A DNA stretch of 64,000 nucleotides from Hyalangium ruber. GTDB taxonomy: Bacteria > Myxococcota > Myxococcia > Myxococcales > Myxococcaceae. A program made the position numbers and the translations under genes. Location: the NCBI RefSeq assembly GCF_034259325.1, contig NZ_JAXIVS010000006.1:124001-188000 (forward strand), written 5' to 3'. The notes below the pieces were generated by a model. The model did not search any database. It was given only the letters and a program-made list of their open reading frames with translations, and was not told the origin of the DNA. Every line of letters begins with the position of its first letter. Position 1 is the first letter of the stretch. This document shows, one piece after another, positions 37,541 through 47,494 of this stretch.

Positions 37541-40303
37541 ATGCTCGCGAAGAGCGATGTGACGAGGGGCAAGTGGATGATCGCGGCTGCTTTGGCGGTC
37601 GCGATTGCGGGCGCCAGGGCGGACGGCGCCGAACTCAATACGCTGCGCGATCTGCAGGTGCGGCAGACGGGTAACGGGGCCCAGGTAGTGGTCTCCGGCA
37701 CCCGTCCGCCCACCTTCACCGTGTTCCGGCTCAGTGGGCCGGAGCGACTGGTGGTGGACCTCTCGTCCGCGGATGCCACGGGTATCAAGGGCCATCACAA
37801 TGGCCAGGGTCCCGTTACGGGCATCGTCGCCTCGCAGTTCTCGGACGAGCGCGCCAGCGTCGGCCGGGTGCTGGTGGCGCTCGACAAGGCCTCGCAGTAC
37901 GACGTGCGCGCCGACGGCAACCGGGTGATCATCTCGGTGGACGGCGGGGCGGCCAAGGTCGAGACGGCCCAGCTCGAGGCGAGCAAGCCCGAGGCCCGTC
38001 CCGAGCCCAAGGCCGCCGAGGCCGTCGCCCAGGCGCCCGTCACGGCTCCCGCGGCTCCGGTCACCCCGGCGCCGGTGGTGGCCCGCTCCGCGGCGCCCCA
38101 GGTGGCCCCGGTGGTGGTCGAGGCGGGTGAGCCCCAGGCGGCTCCCGCTCAGGCCGCGCTGCCGGAGAACGTGGTGGCCGCCGAGGCGGATGAGCGCGAG
38201 GTGACCAACCCCGCCCACCGCATCACCGCCATTACCTACGCCAAGGACACGCTGGCCATCCGCACCGATGGCGAGATCGCCCGCTACGAGGTGCTCGAGC
38301 TGGCGGATCCGCCGCGCCTGGCGCTGGATGTGTACGGCGTGGACCTGGATGCGCGTACCCCGCGCGTGAATGGCAAGACGCTCAAGGGCGTTCGCGCCGG
38401 TGAGCACGCCGACAAGGTTCGGCTGGTGCTCGACGTTCCGGCCGGCATGCCCGCCTACCGCGTGGACCGCGCGGCTCGGGGCCTGGAAGTAGTGCTCGGC
38501 GCCGCGGTGGCTCGCAAGGCTCCGCCCGCTCCCGCGCCTCAGGAGGCCATCGCCGAGGTCGCTCCGCTGCGCCCGGCGCCCATGGCCGCCGAGTCGGCCC
38601 AGGCCTCGGTGGTGGACGTGAAGGACCTGTCCTTCGTCGAGAGCGACGATGGCGGCCGCGTGCAGATCAAGCTGTCGGGCCCGGCCACCTGGAAGGTGGA
38701 CCGCCCGGATCCGCGCAGCGCGGTGCTGACGCTGGAGAACGCGAAGCTGCCCCGCAAGCTGGAGCGCAGCCTGGACACCAGCGCGCTGGAGACGCCGGTG
38801 AAGATGATCAGCGCCTTCTCGGTGCCGGGTGAGGGCCAGCGCGTTCGCGTGGTGGTCGCCGCCGACGGGGCCATCGAGGAGACGGTGACGCAGCACTCGG
38901 GCTCCATGAGCTGGAACCTGTCGGTGCAGGGCGTGAAGACGGAGCAGGTCGCCGTCACCCAGCGCACCGCCGGCTTCACCGCCGAGGAGTCCACCTACGC
39001 CGCCGAGGGCGCGCCGAAGCAGGCCCGCTACCGTGGCAAGCGCGTGTCCTTCGAGTTCAAGGACATCGACATCCAGAACCTGCTGCGCGTCATCGCGGAG
39101 ATCTCCAAGAAGAACATCGTCGTGGCCGATGACGTGAGCGGCAAGGTGACGATCCGCCTGCGCAACGTGCCCTGGGACCAGGCGCTGGACCTCATCCTGC
39201 GCACCAAGAGCCTGGGCAAGGAGGAGGTGGGCAACATCGTCCGCATCGCTCCGCTCAAGACGCTCGAGGAGGAGGCGCGGCTGCGCCAGGAGACCCTCAA
39301 GGCCAAGCAGCAGCAGGCCGACCTGCTCGTGAACCTCATCCCCGTGAACTACGCGGTGGCCGCCGACATGCAGGCGCGCGTGAAGGACATCCTGTCCGAG
39401 CGCGGCTCGGTCTCGGTGGATGCGCGCACCAACGTGCTCATCGTGAAGGACGTGCGTGCCAACATCGAGAAGGCGCGGGCGCTGGTTCGCAACCTCGACA
39501 CGCAGACGCCGCAGGTGCTCATCGAGAGCCGCATCGTCGAGGCGAACACCGCCTTCAGCCGCTCGCTGGGTGTGCAGTGGGGTGGTCAGGGCCAGCTGGC
39601 GGCCGCCACCGGTAACACCACCGGCCTCATCTTCCCCAACTCGGTCAACGTCTTCGGTTCGGCGCCCGGTGAGTCGCCGGGTCTGCAGACCCCCAACTAC
39701 GCCGTCAACCTGCCGGCGCCTACCAGCCAGGGTATCGGTGGTGCGCTCACCTTCGCCTTCGGTTCGGCCGGTGGCGCGCTGGGCCTCAACCTGCGCCTGT
39801 CCGCCGCGGAGAACGAGGGCTACGTGAAGACCATCTCCGCGCCCAAGGTGACGACGCTGGACAACAACACCGCTCGCATCAGCCAGGGTGTGTCCATCCC
39901 GTTCAGCCAGACGTCGGCCCAGGGTACCAACACCCTCTTCGTCGAGGCGCGCCTGTCCCTGGAAGTCACGCCGCACATCACCCAGGACGGCAGCATCCTG
40001 ATGAGCATCAACGCCGCCAACAACCAGCCTGACCCGGCCAACACCGGCGCCAACGGCCAGCCGGCCATCCAGCGCAAGGAGGCCAACACGCAGGTGCTCG
40101 TGAAGGACGGCGACACCACGGTCATCGGCGGTATCTACGTGCGCCGTGGCAGCACCGCCACCGCCGCCATCCCGTTCCTGTCGAAGATCCCCGTGCTGGG
40201 CTTCCTCTTCAAGCAGACGACGGAGCGTGACGACCGGCAGGAACTGCTCATCTTCATCACGCCGCGCATCCTCAACCGGCAGACCATCGCGCAGTCCCTG
40301 TAG
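37541..40303 (+). CDS. pilQ: Type IV pilus secretin PilQ
   Basis: 920 residues, close to the M. xanthus PilQ size (about 900). A signal peptide lies in the first 28 residues (AAALAVAIAGARA). Three AMIN-like peptidoglycan-binding domains (about 30-130, 218-320 and 350-445) are joined by Ala/Pro/Val-rich linkers. The N0/STN domain begins at about 498 (VSFEFKDIDIQNLLRVI) and the N1/secretin_N domain at about 595. The beta-barrel secretin domain runs to the end (about 665-915), with IPFLSKIPVLGFLFK and LLIFITPRIL. It forms the outer-membrane gate for the pilus. Confidence 0.98.
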   Translation: MLAKSDVTRGKWMIAAALAVAIAGARADGAELNTLRDLQVRQTGNGAQVVVSGTRPPTFTVFRLSGPERLVVDLSSADATGIKGHHNGQGPVTGIVASQFSDERASVGRVLVALDKASQYDVRADGNRVIISVDGGAAKVETAQLEASKPEARPEPKAAEAVAQAPVTAPAAPVTPAPVVARSAAPQVAPVVVEAGEPQAAPAQAALPENVVAAEADEREVTNPAHRITAITYAKDTLAIRTDGEIARYEVLELADPPRLALDVYGVDLDARTPRVNGKTLKGVRAGEHADKVRLVLDVPAGMPAYRVDRAARGLEVVLGAAVARKAPPAPAPQEAIAEVAPLRPAPMAAESAQASVVDVKDLSFVESDDGGRVQIKLSGPATWKVDRPDPRSAVLTLENAKLPRKLERSLDTSALETPVKMISAFSVPGEGQRVRVVVAADGAIEETVTQHSGSMSWNLSVQGVKTEQVAVTQRTAGFTAEESTYAAEGAPKQARYRGKRVSFEFKDIDIQNLLRVIAEISKKNIVVADDVSGKVTIRLRNVPWDQALDLILRTKSLGKEEVGNIVRIAPLKTLEEEARLRQETLKAKQQQADLLVNLIPVNYAVAADMQARVKDILSERGSVSVDARTNVLIVKDVRANIEKARALVRNLDTQTPQVLIESRIVEANTAFSRSLGVQWGGQGQLAAATGNTTGLIFPNSVNVFGSAPGESPGLQTPNYAVNLPAPTSQGIGGALTFAFGSAGGALGLNLRLSAAENEGYVKTISAPKVTTLDNNTARISQGVSIPFSQTSAQGTNTLFVEARLSLEVTPHITQDGSILMSINAANNQPDPANTGANGQPAIQRKEANTQVLVKDGDTTVIGGIYVRRGSTATAAIPFLSKIPVLGFLFKQTTERDDRQELLIFITPRILNRQTIAQSL

Positions 40304-40333
40304 CCAGGGACGTGTCAGATACGGAGTCCACTT

Positions 40334-40951
40334 ATGAAGCGACTGATGCTCATCGCGGCGCTGGCCGCCAGCGCCTCCGCGTGTGTCGAAGGGAACAGAC
40401 CGGTTCAGCTCCTGGAGGCCAGGCCCCTGGACCCCACCAGCGACTGTGAGCCGGGCGGGCCGGTGCTCAACGGCCGGCTGAACTTCGACATCAGCCAGCA
40501 GTACCGGATGGCCTTCACCCTCGCCTCGCCGCTCGGGGACACCTCCGGTGCCAGCCTCGACTTCTACGGCGAGGAGATCATCCTCAGCTACGAGGCGCGC
40601 AACCCCTCGGTGTCGCTCAAGGAAGAGCGTCGGCCCATCTACCTCGTGGTGCAGGGCGCGGATGACGACAGCACCGTGGAGGTCAACCTGATCGGCGATG
40701 AGGCCCGCCCGCGGCTGGAGACCTCGGTGCCGTCGTCGCCGGAGGCCATGACGCTGCTGGTGTCGATGAAGATCGCCGGCAAGCTCTCCTCGGGGGCCTC
40801 GGTGGAGACCAACGAGGTGAAGTTCCCCATTGTCATCTCCCGCGAGGGCAACCCCTGCGCGGCCGGAGAGGTGCCCACCCTGGGCGAGGGCAACGCGGCC
40901 TGCTTCAACCCGGGTCAGGACGGTCAGGCGTTCACCTGCCAGACGCCTTGA
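40334..40951 (+). CDS. Lipoprotein next to pilQ, function unknown
   Basis: 205 residues. A lipoprotein signal with an acylated Cys at 17 (LAASASAC) precedes a beta-rich domain with paired cysteines near the end (NPCAAGEVP, AACFNPGQ). No family is recognised. Its gene follows pilQ by 30 bases and is probably in the same operon; the roadblock gene follows 36 bases after. Position suggests a partner of the secretin, but this is not shown by sequence. Confidence 0.75.
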   Translation: MKRLMLIAALAASASACVEGNRPVQLLEARPLDPTSDCEPGGPVLNGRLNFDISQQYRMAFTLASPLGDTSGASLDFYGEEIILSYEARNPSVSLKEERRPIYLVVQGADDDSTVEVNLIGDEARPRLETSVPSSPEAMTLLVSMKIAGKLSSGASVETNEVKFPIVISREGNPCAAGEVPTLGEGNAACFNPGQDGQAFTCQTP

Positions 40952-40987
40952 CGGGCTGACGGTCTTCTCCTATCAGCGCTCGTCGCC

Positions 40988-41350
40988 ATGTCCTTCCGCG
41001 CACACTTGGAGTCGGTGGTCAGTCAAGTCGACGGAGCCCTCGCGTGTAGCGTGATGGGCTTCGACGGCATCTCCGTGGAGACCTACCAGAAGGACGAGGC
41101 CACGGACCTCGAGCTCAACGGGGCCTGGGTGGAGTACGCCAACCTGCTCACCCAGTTGAAGAACGCCGCCGACGTGTTGAAGACGGGGGCGGTGACGGAG
41201 TTGAGCGTCAACAGCGACAAGGTGTTGACCATCATCCGACTGGTATCGCCCGAGTACTTCCTCGTACTGGCGATGCGGGCGGAGGGTAACTACGGCAAGG
41301 GCCGATACGTGCTGCGGGTCACCGCGCCGAAGGTCCGCGCCGAGTTGTAG
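40988..41350 (+). CDS. Roadblock/LC7-domain protein (MglB-like fold)
   Basis: 120 residues, a single roadblock/LC7 domain: an N-terminal helix (RAHLESVVSQVDGAL), a strand (CSVMGFDGISVETY), a long helix (VEYANLLTQLKNAADVL), then strands (VLTIIRLVSPEYFLVLAM). In bacteria these dimers act as scaffolds or GTPase-activating proteins for small Ras-like GTPases; in Myxococcus MglB acts on MglA to set polarity. Whether this protein binds MglA is not known. It lies between pilQ and efp and is four genes before the SgmX-like gene, so a polarity role is a fair guess. A stem-loop follows. Confidence 0.85.
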   Translation: MSFRAHLESVVSQVDGALACSVMGFDGISVETYQKDEATDLELNGAWVEYANLLTQLKNAADVLKTGAVTELSVNSDKVLTIIRLVSPEYFLVLAMRAEGNYGKGRYVLRVTAPKVRAEL

Positions 41351-41377
41351 GGCAGGCGAGCAGACGGAGCGCCTGCC
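41351..41377 (+). terminator. Stem-loop after the roadblock gene
   Basis: GGCAGGCG and CGCCTGCC pair perfectly over 8 bp with an 11-base loop, beginning directly after the stop codon. A clear T-run is missing (TCCGCTTTCC follows). It may end the pilM-pilQ transcript and separate it from efp. Confidence 0.45.
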
Positions 41378-41455
41378 TCCGCTTTCCCCCTTCCAAAGGG
41401 AAAGGCCATCGGCTAGACACCCCGGACTTTTTCAGCAGTCCGAAGGAGCTGTTCC

Positions 41456-42034
41456 ATGGCCGGTGTCATTGATACCTCCGATTTCCGCAAGGGACTCAAG
41501 ATCGAGATCGACGGCGAGCCGTTCGAGATCGTCGAGTTCCAGCACGTCAAGCCGGGCAAGGGTTCCGCGTTCGTGCGCACGACGATCCGCAGCCTGCTCA
41601 CGGGCCGCGTGCTCCAGCCCACGCTGAAGTCGGGCGAGAAGGTCGGCAAGCCGGACATCGAGGACAAGGAGATGCAGTACCTCTATGTCCAGGGCGAGGA
41701 CTTCTACTTCATGGACACTCGCAACTACGAGCAGACCTTCCTCAGCGAGAAGGTGCTCGGCGAGGGCAAGAACTTCCTGAAGGAGAACATCAACGTCTCG
41801 GTGCTCTTCTACAACGGGAAGGCCATCGGCGTGACGCTGCCCAACTCGGTGGACCTCAAGGTCACCAAGTGCGATCCGGGCGTGCGTGGCGATACGGTGT
41901 CCGGCGCGCTGAAGCCCGCGACGCTGGAGACGGGTTACACGTGCAACGTTCCGCTCTTCATCAACGAGGGCGACGTGTTGAAGATCGACACGCGTGACGG
42001 CAAGTACCTCACGCGCGTGGCGACCGCGGGCTAG
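41456..42034 (+). CDS. efp: Elongation factor P
   Basis: 192 residues; AAGGAG lies 7 bases before the ATG. The KOW-like domain I is followed by two OB domains. The tip loop [12 protein letters not shown] has Lys at the modified position (as in EF-P types altered by lysyl-addition), not Arg. EF-P relieves ribosome stalling at polyproline. That matters here, since several neighbours (SgmX, PilZ-Hsp70, Sm-like protein) have long Pro-rich tracts. accB follows at 34 bases. Confidence 0.97.
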   Translation: MAGVIDTSDFRKGLKIEIDGEPFEIVEFQHVKPGKGSAFVRTTIRSLLTGRVLQPTLKSGEKVGKPDIEDKEMQYLYVQGEDFYFMDTRNYEQTFLSEKVLGEGKNFLKENINVSVLFYNGKAIGVTLPNSVDLKVTKCDPGVRGDTVSGALKPATLETGYTCNVPLFINEGDVLKIDTRDGKYLTRVATAG

Positions 42035-42068
42035 ACCGGGGCTGAAGCTCCGGCCGGAGAGGGGACGC

Positions 42069-42662
42069 ATGGCGACGAAGCGCAAGGCAACCCGGACCGA
42101 AAGCGAGCCCACGCCAGCTGGCGGCGGACGCGACCCAGGGGCAACCTCCCTGGACGTGGATGCGCTGCGGCAGATCGTGGAGATGCTCGAGGCGTCGGAT
42201 GTGACGCGGCTGGTGTGGCAGCGAGGCGATGAGCGGCTCTACATCCGCCGCGGCCATGGCCCGGCGCCCACCATTGTCCACGCGGCGCCGGTGAGCCCGT
42301 CGGTGAGCCCGGTACCCATGCAGACGGTGGAGTATGCGGCGCCCGCGCGCGCTTCGGCGCCCGCGCCGGCGGCTGCCGCGCCCGCCGCTGCTGCCGCTCC
42401 CGCGAAGGCGGCGGAGAAGCCTGGCCAGCTCATCACCAGCCCGTTCGTGGGGACGTTCTACCGGACGCCCGCCCCGGACCAGCCTGCCTTCGTCGAGGTG
42501 GGCGCGGTGGTGAAGAAGGGCCAGGTGCTCTGCATCATCGAGGCCATGAAGCTGATGAACGAGATCGAGGCCGAGCTGGCGGGACGGGTGGCCGAGATCC
42601 TGGTGGAGAACGGGCAGCCGGTGGAGTTCGGCCAGGCGCTCTTCCGCATCGAGCCGGCGTAG
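42069..42662 (+). CDS. accB: Biotin carboxyl carrier protein of acetyl-CoA carboxylase
   Basis: 197 residues. An N-terminal part (about 1-115) with an Ala/Pro-rich linker joins the C-terminal biotinyl domain, which carries the biotin site [12 protein letters not shown] (Lys about 159) and ends ALFRIEPA. It carries the carboxyl group between the carboxylase and the transferase in fatty-acid synthesis. The ATG at 42069 was preferred over an earlier in-frame start that would overlap efp. accC follows 43 bases later. Confidence 0.96.
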   Translation: MATKRKATRTESEPTPAGGGRDPGATSLDVDALRQIVEMLEASDVTRLVWQRGDERLYIRRGHGPAPTIVHAAPVSPSVSPVPMQTVEYAAPARASAPAPAAAAPAAAAAPAKAAEKPGQLITSPFVGTFYRTPAPDQPAFVEVGAVVKKGQVLCIIEAMKLMNEIEAELAGRVAEILVENGQPVEFGQALFRIEPA

Positions 42663-42705
42663 CGCGTGCGGGCCGGCCGCGCGCCGGCCTCCAAGGAGGC
42701 AGGGC

Positions 42706-44091
<1,386 letters not shown>

Positions 44092-44158
44092 CGCTCGCCT
44101 GCCTGGTGAGCCTTCGCGCAACCCCCTGATCCGCCTCGGTTGGGGGTCCGGCGATTTC

Positions 44159-44186
44159 TTGACCCGCGAACGAAGATTCCGATAGC
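44159..44186 (+). promoter_or_regulatory. Candidate sigma-70 promoter for the TPR gene
   Basis: TTGACC (44159-44164) and GATAGC (44181-44186) with a 16-base spacer lie about 85 bases before the ATG of the SgmX-like gene. The -35 is close to consensus, the -10 is moderate. Confidence 0.45.
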
Positions 44187-44269
44187 CTCGGGCTTCTCTC
44201 GCCGTCTCCCTGAGGACGCAGGAACCCCAAGAAGTTCCGAGGGGTTAGCCCGGCCGGAAGCCCTGCTCG

Positions 44270-47200
44270 ATGGACAAGAACAAGATCATCGAAGCTGCCG
44301 CGAAGCTCGTCGCGAAGGGCCAATACGACAAGGCCATCAAGGAGTACCAGAAGGTCCTCGAGTCGGACGCGAAGGACGTTCGTGTCCTCCAGAAGATGGG
44401 GGAGCTGTACCAGAAGAAGAACGACAACCCCCAGGCGGCGCACTACTTCACCAAGGTTGCCGAGAGCTACTCCTCCGACGGCTTCTTCCTGAAGGCCGTC
44501 GCGCTCTACAAGCAGGTCCTCAAGCTCAACCCCAACCTGCTGGAAGTGAACCTGAAGCTGGCGGAACTCCACCAGCAGCTCGGACTGATGTCCGAGGCGA
44601 TGGCCTACTTCCAGATCGTCGCCAACCACTACGACAAGGCTGGCGACACCAAGGCTTCGCTCGACACGCTCAAGCGGATGGTCGACCTCGACCCCGAGAA
44701 CGTGGCGTCGAAGATGAAGCTGGCCGAGCTGTACGCGCGCGAGAACATGACGAAGGAGGCGGTGCAGGAGTTCAAGCGCGCCGCCGAGTACCTCAAGCGC
44801 AACAGCCGCACGGACGACTACGCACGCGTCATCGAGCGCCTGTCCACGCTGGAGCCGGACAACATCGCGCTGGCCAAGGAAGTGGCGGCCAGCTACCTGG
44901 CCAAGGCCGACTGGAAGCGCGCGCTGGCCAAGCTCCAGCTCGCCTTCAAGGCCGATGGCCGCGACGTCGAGACGCTCAACCTGCTCGCCCAGGCGTTCCA
45001 GGGGCTGGGGCAGACCTCGAAGACGGTCTCCGTCTACAAGGAGCTGGCCAAGGTCTACCAGGACACGGGTCGTGGTCAGGAGGCCAACGGCGTCTGGGAG
45101 AAGATCGCGGCGATTGATCCGCAGGACGCGGAGCTGCTCGCGCGCAATGCGGCCCCCGCGCCCTCGGCGCCCGCGCGTGCTCCGGCGCCCGCAGCCCCCG
45201 CCCGGGCGCCCGCGCGTGCTCCAGCCCCGGCGCCTGCTCCGGCCCCCGCGCCCGCGCCGGCCCCCGTGGCCCGTCCGGCGCCAGCCCCTGCGCCCGCTCC
45301 GGCTCCTGCGCCCGCTCCGGCCCCCGCACCCGCGCCTGCTCCTCGGGCCGCGCCTCGCTCCTCGCCCACGTCCATCCCCACGCCGGTGATGACGGGGGGA
45401 AGCACGGCGCCGGCCACGCTCGCGGGCGTGTTGACGCGCGACCAGCTCTCCAAGCTGCTCACGGAGACGGACGTCTACGTCAAGTACGGCCTCCACGACA
45501 AAGCGCTCGAGCACCTGCGGAAGATCTTCACGGTCGACCCCGAGAACCTCGACGCGCACGAGCGGGCCTACAACATCTACGTCGCCGCCGGGAACACCGC
45601 GCAGGCCTCCGAGCAGTTGCTCAACGTGCTGCGGCTCTGCACGCGCCGCGCGGACGTGCCGCGTGCCCAGCCGTATCTGGCCACCATCCTCCAGGAGAAC
45701 CCCAACCACCCCGAGGTGCCTGCCTTCCTCGCCGTGCTGCGTACTGAGCAGACGGGGGCGCAGGTCGCCGCGCCGGTCGAGTCGCTGGGCGAGGACGCCA
45801 TCCTGGTGGAGTCCAACGACGAGGAGATCGTCGTCGCCGAGCCGCCGGATGACGCGCTCGCGCAGCCGCCGGGAGACGAGCTGGCGCTGGCCACCCTCAG
45901 CGGGTCGGACTCCGACGAGATCGTCGATGACGGCCACGACGAGGCGGTCATCAGCGACGAGGCGCTCGTCGGCGAGAGCATCGTCTCCGACGAGAGCGAT
46001 TACTACGGCTCCGAGGACAGCACCTCGGTGTCCATGTCGGCCGATGAGTCGCTGGCCGACGAGGGCCTGGTCGTCGGCGACGACACGACCTCCACGAACC
46101 TGGTGGACGAGCCGCTGGCGGAGGACGAGGCCTCGTTCGCTGACGTCGAGGCGCCGTCCGCCGAGTACGTGGTGGACGAGCCCATCGTCACTGGTGGGGA
46201 TGAGCCCATCGTCACCGGCGACGATGAGTCGTTCGGCGAGGAGGCTGGTATCTCGCTCGGGGACGACGAGCCGCCTCCCACGCGGCCGGCGATGCCCTCG
46301 GCGCAGCTGCTCCAGCGCACCACGGAGACGACGGGCTCTCGGGACGCGCTGGGCGACGACGACGAGATGCCCACGCGGGTCTCGATGCGCCCGCTGGAGT
46401 CCGAGTCGTTCGAGAGCGAGCCCGAGGTGACGTCGGCCGGCATGCCGGCCTACTCAGGCGAAGACGAGGTGGAGGAGCACACCACCGTCGTCGGTGCCGT
46501 GCTGGGCGTGGAGGCCTCCGCCGACGAGTCGTTCGGACAGGACTACGCGGAGCCCGGTGCCGAGGCGCAGGGCGAGCCCACCGCGGAGTCGGCCACTGGG
46601 GAAGAGGAGGAGGAGCCCGCGTCGGAGGAGTGCGACGAGGCCAGCTTCTTCCTCGATCAGGGGCTGTACGACGAGGCGCGAGAGATCCTCGAGACGGTGC
46701 TGATCGCCTTCCCGAACCACCGGCGCGCCGGCGAGATGATGGCGCAGCTGGAGGCGGCCCAGGCTGGCGGCGCGTCGACGACGGAGGAGACCGAGACGGC
46801 CGAGCCGGTGTCGGTGCCCTCCGTGGAGCCCATGGTGGAGGCCTCGGGCGAGCGCGACGCGTTCGACCTGGCGGCGGAGCTGGCCGGAGAGATCGACGGG
46901 CTGGGTGACGACTCGCCGGCCCCGGCGGCCTCGGAGGATGACTTCCAGTACTCGGTCGAGGAGGTCTTCGCCGAGTTCAAGAAGGGCCTGGAGAAGGTCG
47001 TCAAGCCCGAGGACGTGGACACGCACTACGACCTGGGCATCGCCTACAAGGAGATGGGCCTGTCCGACGACGCGCTGGGCGAGTTCGCCGTGGCCCGCAA
47101 GGGCTGCGTGGGCAAGCCGCGCGAGCTGGACTGCATCACCATGATTGGCATGCTGCACGGCATGCGTGGCGAGCACGCGGAGGCTGTCAACGCCTTCCGC

Positions 47201-47476
47201 GAGGGGCTCACCAGCCCGGTCGCCACGGGCGAGGCGGCCAAGGCGCTGGGCTTCGAGCTGGCGCTGGCCTACGAGGCCCTGGGCGAGGCCGGCAAGGCGC
47301 TCTACCACTACCAGCGCGTCGCCAAGCTGGACCCGAAGTACCGTGACGTCTCTTCCCAGGTGTCGCGGCTGTCGGCTGTTACAGTACCCGAGGATGACCC
47401 CATCACCCCGGCGGCGGTTCCCCCTCCTGCAGCCGCGGCAGGCGCGCCGAAAGCGCGCAAGGTAGGCTACGTGTAG
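44270..47476 (+). CDS. sgmX: Long TPR protein, probable SgmX (pilus polarity and assembly)
   Basis: 1068 residues, cytoplasmic. Residues 1-290 hold many tetratricopeptide repeats (GQYDKAIKEYQKVLE, GFFLKAVALYKQVLKLNPN, DWKRALAKLQLAFKAD). Residues about 294-368 are an Ala-Pro tract. A further TPR block (about 395-495) precedes a long Asp/Glu/Ser-rich region, and the C-terminus (about 780-1040) has more TPRs (FFLDQGLYDEAREILETVL, YDLGIAYKEMGLSDDAL). In M. xanthus SgmX is a TPR protein encoded a few genes from pilQ; it binds MglA-GTP at the leading pole and promotes pilus formation. The assignment rests on synteny and architecture; similarity itself was not computed. An ATPase gene follows at 18 bases. 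Confidence 0.75.
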   Translation: MDKNKIIEAAAKLVAKGQYDKAIKEYQKVLESDAKDVRVLQKMGELYQKKNDNPQAAHYFTKVAESYSSDGFFLKAVALYKQVLKLNPNLLEVNLKLAELHQQLGLMSEAMAYFQIVANHYDKAGDTKASLDTLKRMVDLDPENVASKMKLAELYARENMTKEAVQEFKRAAEYLKRNSRTDDYARVIERLSTLEPDNIALAKEVAASYLAKADWKRALAKLQLAFKADGRDVETLNLLAQAFQGLGQTSKTVSVYKELAKVYQDTGRGQEANGVWEKIAAIDPQDAELLARNAAPAPSAPARAPAPAAPARAPARAPAPAPAPAPAPAPAPVARPAPAPAPAPAPAPAPAPAPAPAPRAAPRSSPTSIPTPVMTGGSTAPATLAGVLTRDQLSKLLTETDVYVKYGLHDKALEHLRKIFTVDPENLDAHERAYNIYVAAGNTAQASEQLLNVLRLCTRRADVPRAQPYLATILQENPNHPEVPAFLAVLRTEQTGAQVAAPVESLGEDAILVESNDEEIVVAEPPDDALAQPPGDELALATLSGSDSDEIVDDGHDEAVISDEALVGESIVSDESDYYGSEDSTSVSMSADESLADEGLVVGDDTTSTNLVDEPLAEDEASFADVEAPSAEYVVDEPIVTGGDEPIVTGDDESFGEEAGISLGDDEPPPTRPAMPSAQLLQRTTETTGSRDALGDDDEMPTRVSMRPLESESFESEPEVTSAGMPAYSGEDEVEEHTTVVGAVLGVEASADESFGQDYAEPGAEAQGEPTAESATGEEEEEPASEECDEASFFLDQGLYDEAREILETVLIAFPNHRRAGEMMAQLEAAQAGGASTTEETETAEPVSVPSVEPMVEASGERDAFDLAAELAGEIDGLGDDSPAPAASEDDFQYSVEEVFAEFKKGLEKVVKPEDVDTHYDLGIAYKEMGLSDDALGEFAVARKGCVGKPRELDCITMIGMLHGMRGEHAEAVNAFREGLTSPVATGEAAKALGFELALAYEALGEAGKALYHYQRVAKLDPKYRDVSSQVSRLSAVTVPEDDPITPAAVPPPAAAAGAPKARKVGYV
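45148..45370 (+). repeat. Ala-Pro codon repeat tract inside the TPR gene
   Basis: Near-tandem GC-rich codons (gcgcctgctccggcc-like units) encode about 75 residues of mostly Ala-Pro dipeptides. The tract links two TPR blocks, is likely extended and stiff, and could vary in length between strains by replication slippage. Confidence 0.8.
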
Positions 47477-47494
47477 TCCACGTCCGGCGAGCCC

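Noticed and set aside
44121-44148. ACCCCC/GGGGGT stem after accC as a terminator
   Set aside because: The stem is 6 bp with a 15-base loop and only a short T-rich stretch after it; too weak to call.
45148-45370. Regular repeats that could look like a CRISPR array
   Set aside because: The units are codon-phased Ala-Pro repeats inside a long open gene with no unique spacers and no cas genes nearby.
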